A stretch of 64,000 nt of DNA from Segetibacter sp. 3557_3 (lineage in GTDB: Bacteria; Bacteroidota; Bacteroidia; Chitinophagales; Chitinophagaceae). The notes below the pieces were generated by a model. It was given only the letters and a program-made list of their open reading frames with translations. It had not been told where the DNA came from and searched no databases. The position numbers and the translations under genes are program-made. The stretch covers positions 1 through 64,000 of the forward strand of contig NZ_SMSK01000023.1 in the NCBI RefSeq assembly GCF_004354985.1, in the 5' to 3' direction. The stretch's first letter is position 1, and each line of letters opens with the position of its first letter. Of the stretch, positions 26,086 to 35,514 are shown one piece after another.

Positions 26086-26451
26086 ATGAATATTGATAAT
26101 ACACAAAGTCAAATGCGGAAAGGGGTACTAGAGTTTTGCATCTTATCCGTAATTCGCCAGGGGGAAGCTTACCCCAGTGACATTGTGGAAAAAATGAAAG
26201 CTGCCAACCTTAATATACTGGAAGGCACTCTTTACCCACTGCTGACCCGTCTTAAAAACGCCGACCTGTTAACCTACCGCTGGGTAGAAAGCAACAGCGG
26301 CCCGCCACGCAAGTACTTTAGCATGACTGACAAAGGACTTGCCTTTTATCAGGAGCTTGAAGCAACATGGAACGAGCTTGCCAATGCCGTAAATGCTCTC
26401 ACGGCGCGATCGGGAGCCGAAGACGAACTCACACCAACTTTAACCAACTAA
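26086..26451 (+). CDS. PadR-family transcriptional regulator
   Basis: The 121-residue protein is the short form of PadR, a winged helix with a C-terminal dimerisation helix. Diagnostic segments are MRKGVLEFCILSVIRQGEAYPSDIVEKM, then LNILEGTLYPLLTRLKNADLL (recognition region) and GPPRKYFSMTDKGLAFYQEL (wing). The next gene, a PspC-domain protein, starts 10 bases later on the same strand. In Bacteroidota this pairing is recurrent, so the regulator likely controls an envelope-stress operon. A dyad overlapping the upstream promoter is a candidate binding site. The effector is unknown. Confidence 0.92.
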   Translation: MNIDNTQSQMRKGVLEFCILSVIRQGEAYPSDIVEKMKAANLNILEGTLYPLLTRLKNADLLTYRWVESNSGPPRKYFSMTDKGLAFYQELEATWNELANAVNALTARSGAEDELTPTLTN

Positions 26452-26461
26452 AGCGCTGAAA

Positions 26462-28648
26462 ATGAAAAAAGTAATCAATATAAACTTCCAGGGCAGGATC
26501 ATCCCCATAGAGGAGTCTGCCTACGACATGCTTAAACAATACGTGGAAAGCCTGCGTATATTTTTCGCAACGGAAGAAGGAAAAGATGAGATCATAAACG
26601 ATATCGAAAGCCGGATAGCTGAACTTTTCAGCGAGATCCTCAAAAAGGGAAGTACCTGCATTACTGAAGCTGATGTAACAACCATCATCAATAGCATGGG
26701 TCGTCCGGAGGATTTTGATGACGATGAAACAAAGGTTCAGGCTCAACTCGGCGGAAATGCGCAGCAGGGGTCGTATGCTTCAGATAACCGGACTGCTGAA
26801 CCACGTGGAAGGTTATACCGCAATCTTAATGATCGTTTACTGGGCGGTGTTTGTTCAGGCGCAGCAACCTACCTGCGGGTTGATCCTACCATCGTTAGGA
26901 TACTGTTCGCTATTATCACCCTGGGTGGTTTCGGACTTGGCTTTGTACTGTATATTGTTTTGTGGATCGTGCTTCCGGCAAAAGGCCTCGAAGCAAATCT
27001 GAAAAAACGGCTATATCGTAATCCCGACGACCGGGTTATCGGGGGTGTTGCCGGCGGCCTGGCCTCTTACTTTAATATACAAGTCTGGGTTCCAAGAATA
27101 ATATTCGCATTGCCCCTGATTTTTGGCGTAATTACTTCTGTTTTTCAGAATGCTTTTTTCGACTATAACCCGTTTCCTGCAGTAATCTTCGGATCATTTG
27201 GTAGTAGCCTGCTGGTAATCTATATCATTCTTTGGATTGTAATTCCCGAAGCAAACAGTGCCACTGAAAAGTTGGAAATGCGCGGCGAAAAGGTGGACCT
27301 GAACAGCATTGCAAACACGGTAAAGGTGGAAATGGAAGGTTTTCGTGGGCGTGCTGAGCGTGTTGGTACCGAATTCAAACAAAAGGCAACCGCCTGGGGC
27401 GAAGAGTTTAAAACAACCGCACAGGAACGCAGCGAAGCTTTTGCATCAGAAGTCGCACCTGTTGCCCGTCGCACAGGTAACCGTCTTGGAAACGCCATTG
27501 GTATCCTGTTCAAAGCATTCTTTTTGTTCGTTGCAGGGATCGTGGTATTTGCCTTGTTGATGGCCCTGCTTGGCCTTATGATTGGTGGCGTTAGCGTGTT
27601 CCCGCTGAAAGACTTTTTCCTGCAGGGATTTTGGCAAAACTTCCTTGCCTGGGCAACACTGCTTTTGTTTCTTGGAGCACCTGTAATAGCATTCTTCACC
27701 TGGATCATCCGTCGCATAATCGGGGTAAAATCCAAGAACAAATACCTGGGTTATATGTTTGCCGGTCTTTGGGTAATCGGCCTGTTTTGCGGGATCATTT
27801 TAGCCGCATCCATCGCCCACGATTTTAGTACAGTTGCCCGGGAACGGCAGGAGTACACCCTCATCCAGCCTACATCCGGTAAATTGTTGGTAAGTGTTCC
27901 CGATGGTGCATCAAAAGTATATGGCAGGTGGTTTAAAATGGATGGTCTTCTTAGTATGACGGATGACAGCATTTACCTGAATAATGTACGGGTAAGAATT
28001 GTAAAAAGCCCCGACAGCGGATACCACGCTTATGCAATTAAAAGCAGCAATGCTGGCGACGACAGAACAGCACTCAACAATGCCCGTAGCATCTCTTACC
28101 GGGTAGATCAGCGCGATAGCGTTCTTTCTCTCGCGAGGGGTTTTGCCCTGACCCGTGGCACCCGCTTCCGTAACCAGAGCGTAATCATGACCATCCAGGT
28201 TCCGGTAGGTAAAAGAATTAAAATTGATCGCAGCGTTAGCCGCAAGCTGAATTATTTCCACTTCAACGATCGTCATAACGATTGGGACGATGAATGGACC
28301 GACTTCGAAAGGTGGGATGACAATGTTGAATACATTATGACCACCAATGGCCTTGAGCGGGTTGACAAGAAAGACAAAGAAGATCAACCGGCAGATGAGA
28401 TGAACGAGATAGAGGAACTGAATCGCAACAAGGAAGAGATCAGGAAAAGCATCGAAGAAAAACAGCGCGAGCTCGACCGGATGAAAAAAGAACTTAACGG
28501 TACTGACTCTACGTACCGGTATAAGCCCGAAGAAACAAAACCTGTTGCTATTGACAAGGTAGAAGCGAGAATTATTCCCGCAAGCACTCCGCCTTCTCAT
28601 AACGACATCATCAATCCCATGACATCATTTCTGAGCTTTATAGATTAA
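26462..28648 (+). CDS. PspC-domain envelope protein
   Basis: The 728-residue membrane protein starts MKKVININFQGRIIPIEESAYDML, the usual N-terminal segment in this Bacteroidota family. It then has two PspC domains: RLYRNLNDRLLGGVCSGAATYL with its following helix (~118-175), and RLYRNPDDRVIGGVAGGLASYF (~180-260). A coiled-coil linker, four or so further transmembrane helices (~345-460), a periplasmic or cytoplasmic beta-rich region and a charged coiled coil (EIEELNRNKEEIRKSIEEKQ) follow. PspC domains sense or transduce membrane stress. It is co-transcribed with padR. Exact topology of the C-terminal half is uncertain. Confidence 0.9.
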   Translation: MKKVININFQGRIIPIEESAYDMLKQYVESLRIFFATEEGKDEIINDIESRIAELFSEILKKGSTCITEADVTTIINSMGRPEDFDDDETKVQAQLGGNAQQGSYASDNRTAEPRGRLYRNLNDRLLGGVCSGAATYLRVDPTIVRILFAIITLGGFGLGFVLYIVLWIVLPAKGLEANLKKRLYRNPDDRVIGGVAGGLASYFNIQVWVPRIIFALPLIFGVITSVFQNAFFDYNPFPAVIFGSFGSSLLVIYIILWIVIPEANSATEKLEMRGEKVDLNSIANTVKVEMEGFRGRAERVGTEFKQKATAWGEEFKTTAQERSEAFASEVAPVARRTGNRLGNAIGILFKAFFLFVAGIVVFALLMALLGLMIGGVSVFPLKDFFLQGFWQNFLAWATLLLFLGAPVIAFFTWIIRRIIGVKSKNKYLGYMFAGLWVIGLFCGIILAASIAHDFSTVARERQEYTLIQPTSGKLLVSVPDGASKVYGRWFKMDGLLSMTDDSIYLNNVRVRIVKSPDSGYHAYAIKSSNAGDDRTALNNARSISYRVDQRDSVLSLARGFALTRGTRFRNQSVIMTIQVPVGKRIKIDRSVSRKLNYFHFNDRHNDWDDEWTDFERWDDNVEYIMTTNGLERVDKKDKEDQPADEMNEIEELNRNKEEIRKSIEEKQRELDRMKKELNGTDSTYRYKPEETKPVAIDKVEARIIPASTPPSHNDIINPMTSFLSFID

Positions 28649-28710
28649 ACTTGGTTGAAGTTGGGACGAGGGCTGCGCCGCACGTATTGGGGGGAGCCCG
28701 CCCATCTCAG

Positions 28711-28740
28711 AATCCTTTCGTGAAAGCGGAGGGATTTTTT
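28711..28740 (+). terminator. probable terminator after pspC
   Basis: An imperfect stem AATCCTTTCG / CGGAGGGATT with a short loop, followed by six or more T residues, 62 bases past the PspC stop. Confidence 0.5.
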
Positions 28741-28755
28741 ATTGACCTAAAATTT

Positions 28756-30870
28756 CTAACGCATGAGATTGTACACCAGCAGGCTCATGAGGTAAGCAAG
28801 CCCGGTCATATAGACCAGTTGAACAATTGGCCATTTCCAGGTGCGGGTCTCGCGTTTGGTTACTGCCAGGGTACTCATACACTGCATCGCCAACACATAA
28901 AAAACCATTAAGCTTATCCCGGTAGCGAGGGTGTAAACTTTCCGCCCATCTTCTCTTACAGCCGATTGCATCTTTTGGCGAAGAGAGGCACTTTCATCGT
29001 CATCTTCCACGCTGTACAATGTGGCCATCGTGCCTACAAACACTTCGCGTGCAGCAAACGAGGTAATCAACGCGATACCTATTTTCCAGTCGAAACCCAG
29101 TGGTCGGATCGCAGGCTCAATAGACCGGCCGAGGATACCCGCATATGAATTCTTTAATTTCTCCGACCGGTATTCTTTTTCGAGCACCTCGTGGTTTACA
29201 CCGGGCTGTTGCCGCATAGTTTCATATTTCGCCACAACCGAATCCATACGGTTACCCGGACCAAAACTGCTTAAAAACCAAAGCAGCAGGCTAATCAGCA
29301 TAATAATTTTACCGGCGTCAACCACAAAGATTTTAGCCTTTTCCACCATGGTCACGCCAACATTCTTCCAACGGGGAGCGCGATACAGGGGGAGTTCAAG
29401 AATAAAGAAGCTCTTTTCTTTAAGTTTAATCATCCATTTGAATACATAACTGGCAATAAGTGCCATTGCCGTACCCAGCAGGTAAAGACCCATCATCACC
29501 AACCCCTGCAGGCTAAGGAAGCCCAGGAAAAACTTATTCGGTATCACGAGGCTGATAAGAATGGTGTATACCGGAAGGCGGGCACTGCAACTCATTAATG
29601 GTGTTACAAGAATGGTGAGCAGTCGCTCTTTTCGGTTTTCAATATTGCGGGCGCTCATGATAGCAGGCACAGCACAGGCAAGCCCGCTGATCATTGGCAT
29701 CACGCTTTTACCGTTCAGTCCAACCTTCCGCATGAGCTTATCACTCAGAAAGCTTATCCTGGCCATATAGCCGGTATCCTCCAGGATGGTGATCAACCCG
29801 AAAAGGATCATGATTTGCGGAACAAACAACAGGATCCCGCTCAGGCCGGCCAAAAATCCATTAACCAGTAAGTCGCTCCACCACACGGCAGGCAGTACCC
29901 GGTTAGCCAGTGTTGCTGTTTGTGCGAAAAACCACTCAATCGCATCCATCGGGTATTGAGCAAGCCAGAAGATACTTTGAAACAGCAGGAAAAGTACACC
30001 AAGTAAGATCAGGTAACCCCATTTCCGATCAAGCAAAACGTCGTCGAGTTTTTCTGTTGCCAGCTTTTTTTGCAATGGGTCAGCTTCCACCACACTTTGC
30101 TGCATGATCTGGCGGATACGACCATACCGTTGCATAATCTCTTCTGCCTGTAGCTTCGTTGGGTTAAAATGATTATCCAGCTCTATACCCTCAATTTGCT
30201 CCTGCACACCAGCTTTCAACGGAAAATGCTCATGATTGATGAGGTAGTGGATCGCACCATAATCGCTCAGGCCCGGAAGAAGTAATTGTACCCGCTGCAC
30301 CGGCTTTTCCGCAAGCGACCTGATGCCAATAAAATCTTTTACGGGTGGCCGGTATTGCTTAACTGTTTGAACCAGTGCTTTCTTAAGCTGGGGAAGTCCT
30401 TTGTTTTTGCGGGGATTAACCGGGATAACGGCAACACCAAGTTCCCTTTCCAGTTCCTCGACATCGATTTCAATTCCACGTTTTTTTGCAAGGTCCATCA
30501 TGGTCAGTGCAACCACAACGGGTATCTGAAGGTCGATGATTTGGGAGCAAAATAGCAGGTTCCGTTTTAGGTTACTGGCGTCAGCAACAAGGATGACCAT
30601 GTCTGGTTTAACCTCGTCATCAACGTTCATCAGAACTTTGTAAGAAACCCACTCATCGGCACGGCGGGGGTAAAGGCTGTAGGTGCCGGGTAGGTCGATC
30701 AGGTTGCAGGTCTGACCTGAATCTAGCGAGAGCTTACCCGTTTTTTTGTCAACGGTAACGCCCGGAAAATTGCCTACTTTCTGGTTCAACCCGGTTAATG
30801 CATTGAACATCGAAGACTTTCCGCTATTCGGATTCCCCACCAATGCAATATTTAAAACAGTTTCCCCCAT
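28756..30870 (-). CDS. feoB: ferrous iron transporter B
   Basis: The 704-residue protein starts at ATG 30870 (MGETVLNIALVGNPN); the longer frame is disfavoured because the promoter box lies inside it. An N-terminal GTPase domain carries G1 GNPNSGKSS, the FeoB-typical QKVGNFPGVTVDKKTG, G3 DLPGTYSLYP, and G4 ALTMMDLA. In G4 the usual Asn of NxxD is Thr. Two Gate domains follow with the core PMISGLACAVPAIMSARNIENRKERLLTILVTPLMSCSARLPVY (shown here only as landmark: GLACAVPAIMSAR and PLMSCSARLP) and a second FAAREVFVGTMATLYSVE. It imports Fe(II) across the inner membrane. No feoA gene is adjacent, and no FeoA domain is fused. Confidence 0.93.
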   Translation of the reverse strand: MGETVLNIALVGNPNSGKSSMFNALTGLNQKVGNFPGVTVDKKTGKLSLDSGQTCNLIDLPGTYSLYPRRADEWVSYKVLMNVDDEVKPDMVILVADASNLKRNLLFCSQIIDLQIPVVVALTMMDLAKKRGIEIDVEELERELGVAVIPVNPRKNKGLPQLKKALVQTVKQYRPPVKDFIGIRSLAEKPVQRVQLLLPGLSDYGAIHYLINHEHFPLKAGVQEQIEGIELDNHFNPTKLQAEEIMQRYGRIRQIMQQSVVEADPLQKKLATEKLDDVLLDRKWGYLILLGVLFLLFQSIFWLAQYPMDAIEWFFAQTATLANRVLPAVWWSDLLVNGFLAGLSGILLFVPQIMILFGLITILEDTGYMARISFLSDKLMRKVGLNGKSVMPMISGLACAVPAIMSARNIENRKERLLTILVTPLMSCSARLPVYTILISLVIPNKFFLGFLSLQGLVMMGLYLLGTAMALIASYVFKWMIKLKEKSFFILELPLYRAPRWKNVGVTMVEKAKIFVVDAGKIIMLISLLLWFLSSFGPGNRMDSVVAKYETMRQQPGVNHEVLEKEYRSEKLKNSYAGILGRSIEPAIRPLGFDWKIGIALITSFAAREVFVGTMATLYSVEDDDESASLRQKMQSAVREDGRKVYTLATGISLMVFYVLAMQCMSTLAVTKRETRTWKWPIVQLVYMTGLAYLMSLLVYNLMR

Positions 30871-30881
30871 GTAAGCGGCGG

Positions 30882-30889
30882 CAAAAGTA
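30882..30889 (-). promoter_or_regulatory. -7 promoter box of feoB
   Basis: On the minus strand it reads TACTTTTG, an exact TAnnTTTG. It ends 11 bases before the ATG at 30870, giving a transcript start almost at the start codon. Confidence 0.45.
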
Positions 30890-30965
30890 GACCGACACAA
30901 CCAACAAACGTTACGAGATCCGGAGATTTAAGATTGTGTTACCAACATGGAACCTTTGATAAAGC

Positions 30966-31012
30966 CCGGTTGCCGGCCCGGCTGCACCATTCGGACGGGC
31001 GACGCTCAACTG
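30966..31012 (+). repeat. degenerate dispersed intergenic element
   Basis: GGCCCGGCTG, then CATTCGGACGGGCGACG, then CTGTTGGTACATTGG. It shares the CATTCGGACGGGC block and the order of elements with 23494-23580. It lies between the divergent feoB and peptidase genes. Confidence 0.4.
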
Positions 31013-31089
31013 TTGGTACATTGGCCAGCCGGGAGAGCAACACAAAATCATAATCTATATTAAGTTGACAACAATCCCTGTTCGCCCGA

Positions 31090-31120
31090 TTTGACTTACC
31101 GCTTAACGGCATTACATTTG
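31090..31120 (+). promoter_or_regulatory. promoter of the M28 peptidase gene
   Basis: TTTG (31090-31093), 19 bases, then TACATTTG (31113-31120). This is the best full match to the Bacteroidota consensus in the window, 29 bases before the start codon. Confidence 0.7.
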
Positions 31121-31149
31121 CTTTCATATGCCATTCAATAAAACAACCC

Positions 31150-32805
31150 ATGAAGAAGTGGCTGCTCTTACTCGTTTTTGCTCCCGTAATGGCTGGTGCG
31201 CAAAGCAGAAAACAAAAACGTGTTATTGAGGAACAGCGAAAAGCTGACGAAAAAATCCTCACCAACCTCAAGTCCCATATCGTTTACCTATCCGATGATA
31301 AACTGGAAGGTCGTCAGGCGGGCTCGAAAGGGGAGGAACTGGCAATGCAATACATTAGCGAACAGTTTAAAACCATTGGTCTTCAGCCACGGGGAACAGA
31401 AGGCTATATCCAGGCTTTCCCGGTAGATGAGGGAAAACAAATCGAAAGCAGTACTTACTTCCGGGTGAACGAAAAACCGCTACAGGTAAACACCGAATTT
31501 ATCCCTCTTGCTTTCAGCCCAGGCAAATCTGTTAAAGGCAGTGCAGCAATTACTTTCCGCGAGTCTGGTGAACCATGGTTTACCGATGTAAAAGATATGT
31601 TGGAAAATAACAAGACTAACCCTCATTTCGATATCGGGGACGCATTGGTAAAAGAAGCTGCCAAAGTAGCTGCCAGAGGTGCAACAGCTTTGGTTGTTTT
31701 TAACAGCAGCACCCTGGTTGACAATATCAGTTTCAACAAACGTGATACTACCCAGCTTGCAAAAATTCCGGTGGTGTATATTACAAGGGAAGGGATGAAC
31801 CGGCATTTCTCAGACCGGTCTGCAACCCTCGACATAGCCTTAAACGTCAAGCTACAACGGAAGCAGGCAACAGCACACAATGTTATTGGTTACCTTAATA
31901 ACAACGCGGCAAACACCGTTGTTATCGGGGCCCACTACGATCATTTGGGTTGGGGTGAAAACGGCAATGCGCTTGATACGGGTAAAGTTATTCGTAACGG
32001 AGCCGACGATAACGCCAGCGGAACAGCAGCAGTATTAGAGATTGCCCGCTTGCTTGCAGGATCAAAAAGTAAAAACAACAATTACCTGTTTATCACATTT
32101 TCCGGCGAAGAACTGGGTTTACTCGGAAGCAAATACTGGTTGGATAATGCTGGCACCGATAGCACCAACATCAACTATATGATCAACATGGATATGGTTG
32201 GCCGCTACACTCCCGAACAAAAATTAACCATTGGTGGTTACGGCACATCACCTGTTTGGGGCAACGTGTTTACCAGCATTACCGACAAAAACCTCTCGGT
32301 TCGTTTTGATAGTACTGGAAGCGGTCCCAGTGACCATGCGGCATTTTACCGGAAAAATATTCCGGTATTGTTTTTCTTTACCGGCATACACAGCGATTAC
32401 CATAAAGCCTCGGATGATTGGGATAAAATAAACCTGAGTGCGGAAGTTAATATTGTAAAATACATTCAGCGCGTTATTGAGGCCACAGATGCCCGCGGCA
32501 AACTTGCGTTTAACAAAACTTCGGAACAGCAAATGAACATGACCGCTTTTTCGGTTACCCTTGGTATTATGCCCGACTATAGCTTTACAGGTAACGGGTT
32601 AAGGGTGGATGGGGTTAGTCCGAACAAGGTTGCAGAAAAAGCCGGCCTGCAGGCTGGTGACATCATTCTGCAACTGGGAGATTATAAGATCAATGAAATC
32701 AACAGTTATATGAAGGCGCTATCTTCCTTCAAGAAAGGCGATAATACGAGGCTTCGCTATTCACGTTCGAATTCAGAAAAAACGGTGGATGTTCAATTCC
32801 AATAA
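31150..32805 (+). CDS. M28-family zinc aminopeptidase with PA and PDZ domains, secreted
   Basis: The 551-residue protein has a signal peptide (LLLLVFAPVMAGAQ). A protease-associated insert covers residues ~100-235. The M28 catalytic domain has all expected metal ligands and bases in order: GAHYDHLG (His), GADDNASG (Asp), SGEELGLLG (Glu pair), NMDMVGR (Asp) and GIHSDYHKASDD (His). A C-terminal PDZ domain follows (~455-550), with GLRVDGVSPNKVAEKAGLQAGDIILQLGDYKI. It should cleave N-terminal residues from peptides in the periplasm or outside. The promoter is a strong consensus match. A small gene follows 11 bases later. Confidence 0.92.
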   Translation: MKKWLLLLVFAPVMAGAQSRKQKRVIEEQRKADEKILTNLKSHIVYLSDDKLEGRQAGSKGEELAMQYISEQFKTIGLQPRGTEGYIQAFPVDEGKQIESSTYFRVNEKPLQVNTEFIPLAFSPGKSVKGSAAITFRESGEPWFTDVKDMLENNKTNPHFDIGDALVKEAAKVAARGATALVVFNSSTLVDNISFNKRDTTQLAKIPVVYITREGMNRHFSDRSATLDIALNVKLQRKQATAHNVIGYLNNNAANTVVIGAHYDHLGWGENGNALDTGKVIRNGADDNASGTAAVLEIARLLAGSKSKNNNYLFITFSGEELGLLGSKYWLDNAGTDSTNINYMINMDMVGRYTPEQKLTIGGYGTSPVWGNVFTSITDKNLSVRFDSTGSGPSDHAAFYRKNIPVLFFFTGIHSDYHKASDDWDKINLSAEVNIVKYIQRVIEATDARGKLAFNKTSEQQMNMTAFSVTLGIMPDYSFTGNGLRVDGVSPNKVAEKAGLQAGDIILQLGDYKINEINSYMKALSSFKKGDNTRLRYSRSNSEKTVDVQFQ

Positions 32806-32816
32806 ACTAATGTTAT

Positions 32817-33038
32817 ATGAAAACACTGATTATAGAAATAAAGGATAAAGCGAAAAACGAATTTATTCTTGAACTGCTGGGTTCGTTTAAGTACCTCAAT
32901 GTAATAGACAAGAAAGATTTGAAAAATGCTGACCGGAAGCTGGTCAAGAAATATAAAAAGGCATTTAACGAAACAGAAAACGTTCCCGGTTTAAAAAAGC
33001 TGAAAATCCCTACAGAAGCTATACGAACTGAACTTTAA
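32817..33038 (+). CDS. 73-residue conserved hypothetical protein
   Basis: The small basic protein begins MKTLIIEIKDKAKNEFILELLGSF and is mostly charged helices (KKDLKNADRKLVKKYKKAF). It resembles short antitoxin-like or regulatory proteins common in Bacteroidota, but I do not recognise a named family. It sits 11 bases after the peptidase gene and 18 bases before the IPExxxVDY gene, so it is probably in the same operon. No toxin partner is adjacent, which argues against a classical toxin-antitoxin pair. Confidence 0.7.
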   Translation: MKTLIIEIKDKAKNEFILELLGSFKYLNVIDKKDLKNADRKLVKKYKKAFNETENVPGLKKLKIPTEAIRTEL

Positions 33039-33056
33039 TTCGGCACCAGGGAAAAC

Positions 33057-33491
33057 ATGAAACTGCAACTCGACATTGACTCCATGACGGATGACTTCTT
33101 CAGCGACACCCGTTTGCTGGGGATAATGGCACCAATAAAAGATTACTCTTTTTGCTGGCAATTGAACAGCCTGCTCGGTTACAATTTTCGACTTAATACC
33201 GACGTGGAAATACAAATCCGTAAGAAGACCCGATCATACTACTTTTCCGTATACCAGTATATCGAACCGCACAGCAACCTCACCCACTTTCTTTATGTAA
33301 ACCAAAACGATGGTGAATACCTGCTGCCCGATTTTAAACACATGGATTTCTTATGGTTGATGAAATACGACCTTGTTGATGATACGAAGGTTCTTGGTAT
33401 AACATCGTCGATCAAGTCGATAAACAGGGTTCAATTGGTAGCAGAGCTTACCAATGAAAAGATCAGGAGCAGGGAGCGACTGATATTTTAA
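33057..33491 (+). CDS. IPExxxVDY family protein
   Basis: The 144-residue cytoplasmic protein follows the family pattern: DDFFSDTRLLGIMAPIKDYSFCWQLN near the start, RSYYFSVYQYIEP in the middle. The signature region is LLPDFKHMDFLWLMK, where the eponymous IPExxxVDY reads LPDFKHMDF. The family is restricted to Bacteroidota and small, with no biochemical function. It follows the 73-residue gene closely and precedes the pterin dehydratase, with 67 bases between. Confidence in family is good, in role nil. Confidence 0.8.
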   Translation: MKLQLDIDSMTDDFFSDTRLLGIMAPIKDYSFCWQLNSLLGYNFRLNTDVEIQIRKKTRSYYFSVYQYIEPHSNLTHFLYVNQNDGEYLLPDFKHMDFLWLMKYDLVDDTKVLGITSSIKSINRVQLVAELTNEKIRSRERLIF

Positions 33492-33558
33492 ACTGATATT
33501 AAGGCCGTTGCTTGTCGACTTTTAGTTGTAGTATTATCCGGTAATCAAAACAACGAAT

Positions 33559-33801
33559 ATGTGGCAGGAAACAGATAAGCAATTGCACCGCAAATTCCAG
33601 TTCGACGATTTCAGCGCAGCCTTCGCATTTATGACCAGGGTAGCATTAGCCGCCGAAAAAATGGACCATCATCCATTATGGACGAATGTTTATAATAAGG
33701 TAGAAATCTGGTTAAGCACACACGATGCCGGTAATACGGTAACAGAAAAAGACCACGAACTCGCGAAGCAAATTGATTCAATCTTCTCAGCTAAGGCATA
33801 A
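33559..33801 (+). CDS. phhB: pterin-4-alpha-carbinolamine dehydratase
   Basis: The 80-residue protein has the compact PCD/DCoH sequence. [29 protein letters not shown] precedes [28 protein letters not shown]. The catalytic histidines are in the HHPLW pair and the THDAG His, in the expected order. It dehydrates 4a-hydroxytetrahydrobiopterin, regenerating the cofactor used by phenylalanine hydroxylase and similar enzymes. No hydroxylase gene is in the window. It is the last gene on this strand before a convergent gene 14 bases away. Confidence 0.93.
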   Translation: MWQETDKQLHRKFQFDDFSAAFAFMTRVALAAEKMDHHPLWTNVYNKVEIWLSTHDAGNTVTEKDHELAKQIDSIFSAKA

Positions 33802-33815
33802 GCGACGGTTGCAGA

Positions 33816-34418
33816 TTATGGTTGTTTTATTTCGAGTAATTCGAGGTAATAACCATTGCGAAGCTGAATGATTATGGGTAGCTCCCGTGAGTCGTAAACT
33901 GAAATAAGTTCTTCGCCGGTGCTGATGTACTTTCCAGCCAATTTAACAACGGGCTTAATCCTGAGTGTTTTTAGATCAGTAACTTGTCCGTTCAGCTTTA
34001 CCTGTACCTTACTGCTTTCAACCGTTCTCACTAAAGTTTCCACCCCCTGTTTTAACTGCAACTTAAATGGTTTACGATTCCGTTTGCCGGCGCTACGGTA
34101 AGTATTTGTAGACAGGATCAAACTGCTGGTATTATCATTCATCGAAAGATCTCCAGGTACGAAAGCTGCATTTAAAAAGTTAGCGGAGCGGCTGCCCTGT
34201 TCGGTGTGTTGAATACTGCCGGTTGCATTTGCCGAGTCGATGATACGCCATTGATAGGCAAACGGACTTACCGATTTTACAACTACCTCAACGTCGAAAT
34301 GACGATCACTTACATCCATCCGGTACAGTAGGGTTGTGCCGGCCTTTATAACCGCAGGTTGCTGTGCATTGGAGATTGCAGCGCTGTAAATGAGAAGGAG
34401 GAGTAAAAAACATTTCAT
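33816..34418 (-). CDS. secreted hypothetical protein
   Basis: The 200-residue protein has a clear signal peptide (FLLLLLIYSAAISNAQ). The mature part is beta-rich, with TLLYRMDVSDRHFDVEVVVKSV and SLILSTNTYRSAG, then basic FKLQLKQGVETLVR and an ending ELPIIIQLRNGYYLELLEI. No lipobox is present, so it should be periplasmic or secreted. I do not recognise the family. Its stop codon is 14 bases from that of phhB (convergent) and it lies 34 bases downstream of selD on the same strand, so it may be the last gene of the selU-selD transcript. Function unknown. Confidence 0.75.
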   Translation of the reverse strand: MKCFLLLLLIYSAAISNAQQPAVIKAGTTLLYRMDVSDRHFDVEVVVKSVSPFAYQWRIIDSANATGSIQHTEQGSRSANFLNAAFVPGDLSMNDNTSSLILSTNTYRSAGKRNRKPFKLQLKQGVETLVRTVESSKVQVKLNGQVTDLKTLRIKPVVKLAGKYISTGEELISVYDSRELPIIIQLRNGYYLELLEIKQP

Positions 34419-34452
34419 ATGAATTGGTTTTTCAGGAACATGGATGGATAAC

Positions 34453-35514
34453 TTAATGATGCTGTTTTACGGTGACTACATCAGGTGATTGCTGGGTAAT
34501 GGTACCAATTGGTGTAGTGAACCCATCAAGCCCGTTTGATTTGAACAAGGCCACCACTTCTTCAACGGCTCCGGGTTGAACGGCAACCAGTAAACCACCA
34601 TTGGTTTGTGGATCGGGCAATATATTGCGTGCTTCCGCTTCATTAATGCCGTTCTCAAAACGGACCTTGTGACCATAACTCTCCCAGTTGCGTTTTGTAG
34701 CGCCAGGCATGATGCCTTGTGCAAGATAGCTTTGCACACCGTTGGCAATAACTACCTTGTCAAGGTATAAAGTTGCCGACAGATTGCTGCCTTCCGCCAT
34801 TTCAATAGCATGCCCCAGTAAGCCAAAACCGGTAACATCTGTCATTGCTGAAACCCCGTTTATCTTTCCAAGGGCAGCCCCAATCTTATTTAGCGTGGTG
34901 AGTTGCGCAATCATTTTATCTGCATCTTCCGTTGATAGGGCACCGCGTTTTTGTGCAGTAGATAATATGCCGACCCCTAAGGCTTTGGTGAGAAACAATT
35001 GATCGCCTTCACGTGCAGTATTGTTTTGCTTAAGGTGTTCGATGTTAACCAAACCACTTACAGCGAGTCCGAAGATGGGTTCGGGATTGTCGATACTATG
35101 ACCGCCGGCAAGCGGGATGCCCGCTTCGCGGCATATACTGCGACTACCTTCAATTATTTTTTGAGCAACCTCAGGTGCAATCTTTCCAATGGGCCAGCCA
35201 AGGATCGCAATAGCCAGTATTGGCTGTCCGCCCATCGCATACACATCACTGATGGCATTGGCTGAGGCGATCCTGCCAAAATCAAATGCATCATCGACAA
35301 TGGGCATAAAAAAATCGGTTGTGCTGATTAATGCGGTGCCATTTTCAAGATCATAAACCGCAGCGTCGTCTTTGCTGTGATTGCCTACGAGCAGCCGGCC
35401 ATTATCAGGTGCAGCAATGTTGGTTTTCAAGATTTCTTCCAAAACATTTGGTGCAATCTTGCAACCGCATCCACCACCGTGTGAGTATTGTGTCAGTCGT
35501 ACCTTTTCAATCAT
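34453..35514 (-). CDS. selD: selenide, water dikinase (selenophosphate synthetase)
   Basis: The 353-residue enzyme starts MIEKVRLTQYSHGGGCGCK, with the catalytic Cys16 and Lys19 in the glycine-rich loop. Thus this is a cysteine form, not a selenocysteine form. AIRS-type ATP-binding motifs follow: STTDFFMPIVDDAFDFG, NAISDVYAMGG, LAGGHSIDNPEP and TDVTGFGLLGHA. It makes selenophosphate from selenide and ATP. It overlaps selU by 8 bases on the same strand. This is the classic pair for tRNA 2-selenouridine. No selA, selB or selC is visible, so the selenium here is most simply destined for tRNA. Confidence 0.95.
   Translation of the reverse strand: MIEKVRLTQYSHGGGCGCKIAPNVLEEILKTNIAAPDNGRLLVGNHSKDDAAVYDLENGTALISTTDFFMPIVDDAFDFGRIASANAISDVYAMGGQPILAIAILGWPIGKIAPEVAQKIIEGSRSICREAGIPLAGGHSIDNPEPIFGLAVSGLVNIEHLKQNNTAREGDQLFLTKALGVGILSTAQKRGALSTEDADKMIAQLTTLNKIGAALGKINGVSAMTDVTGFGLLGHAIEMAEGSNLSATLYLDKVVIANGVQSYLAQGIMPGATKRNWESYGHKVRFENGINEAEARNILPDPQTNGGLLVAVQPGAVEEVVALFKSNGLDGFTTPIGTITQQSPDVVTVKQHH

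Noticed and set aside
32817-33038. Antitoxin of a toxin-antitoxin pair
   Set aside because: The small basic protein has no toxin-like neighbour; the next gene is an IPExxxVDY protein found alone elsewhere.
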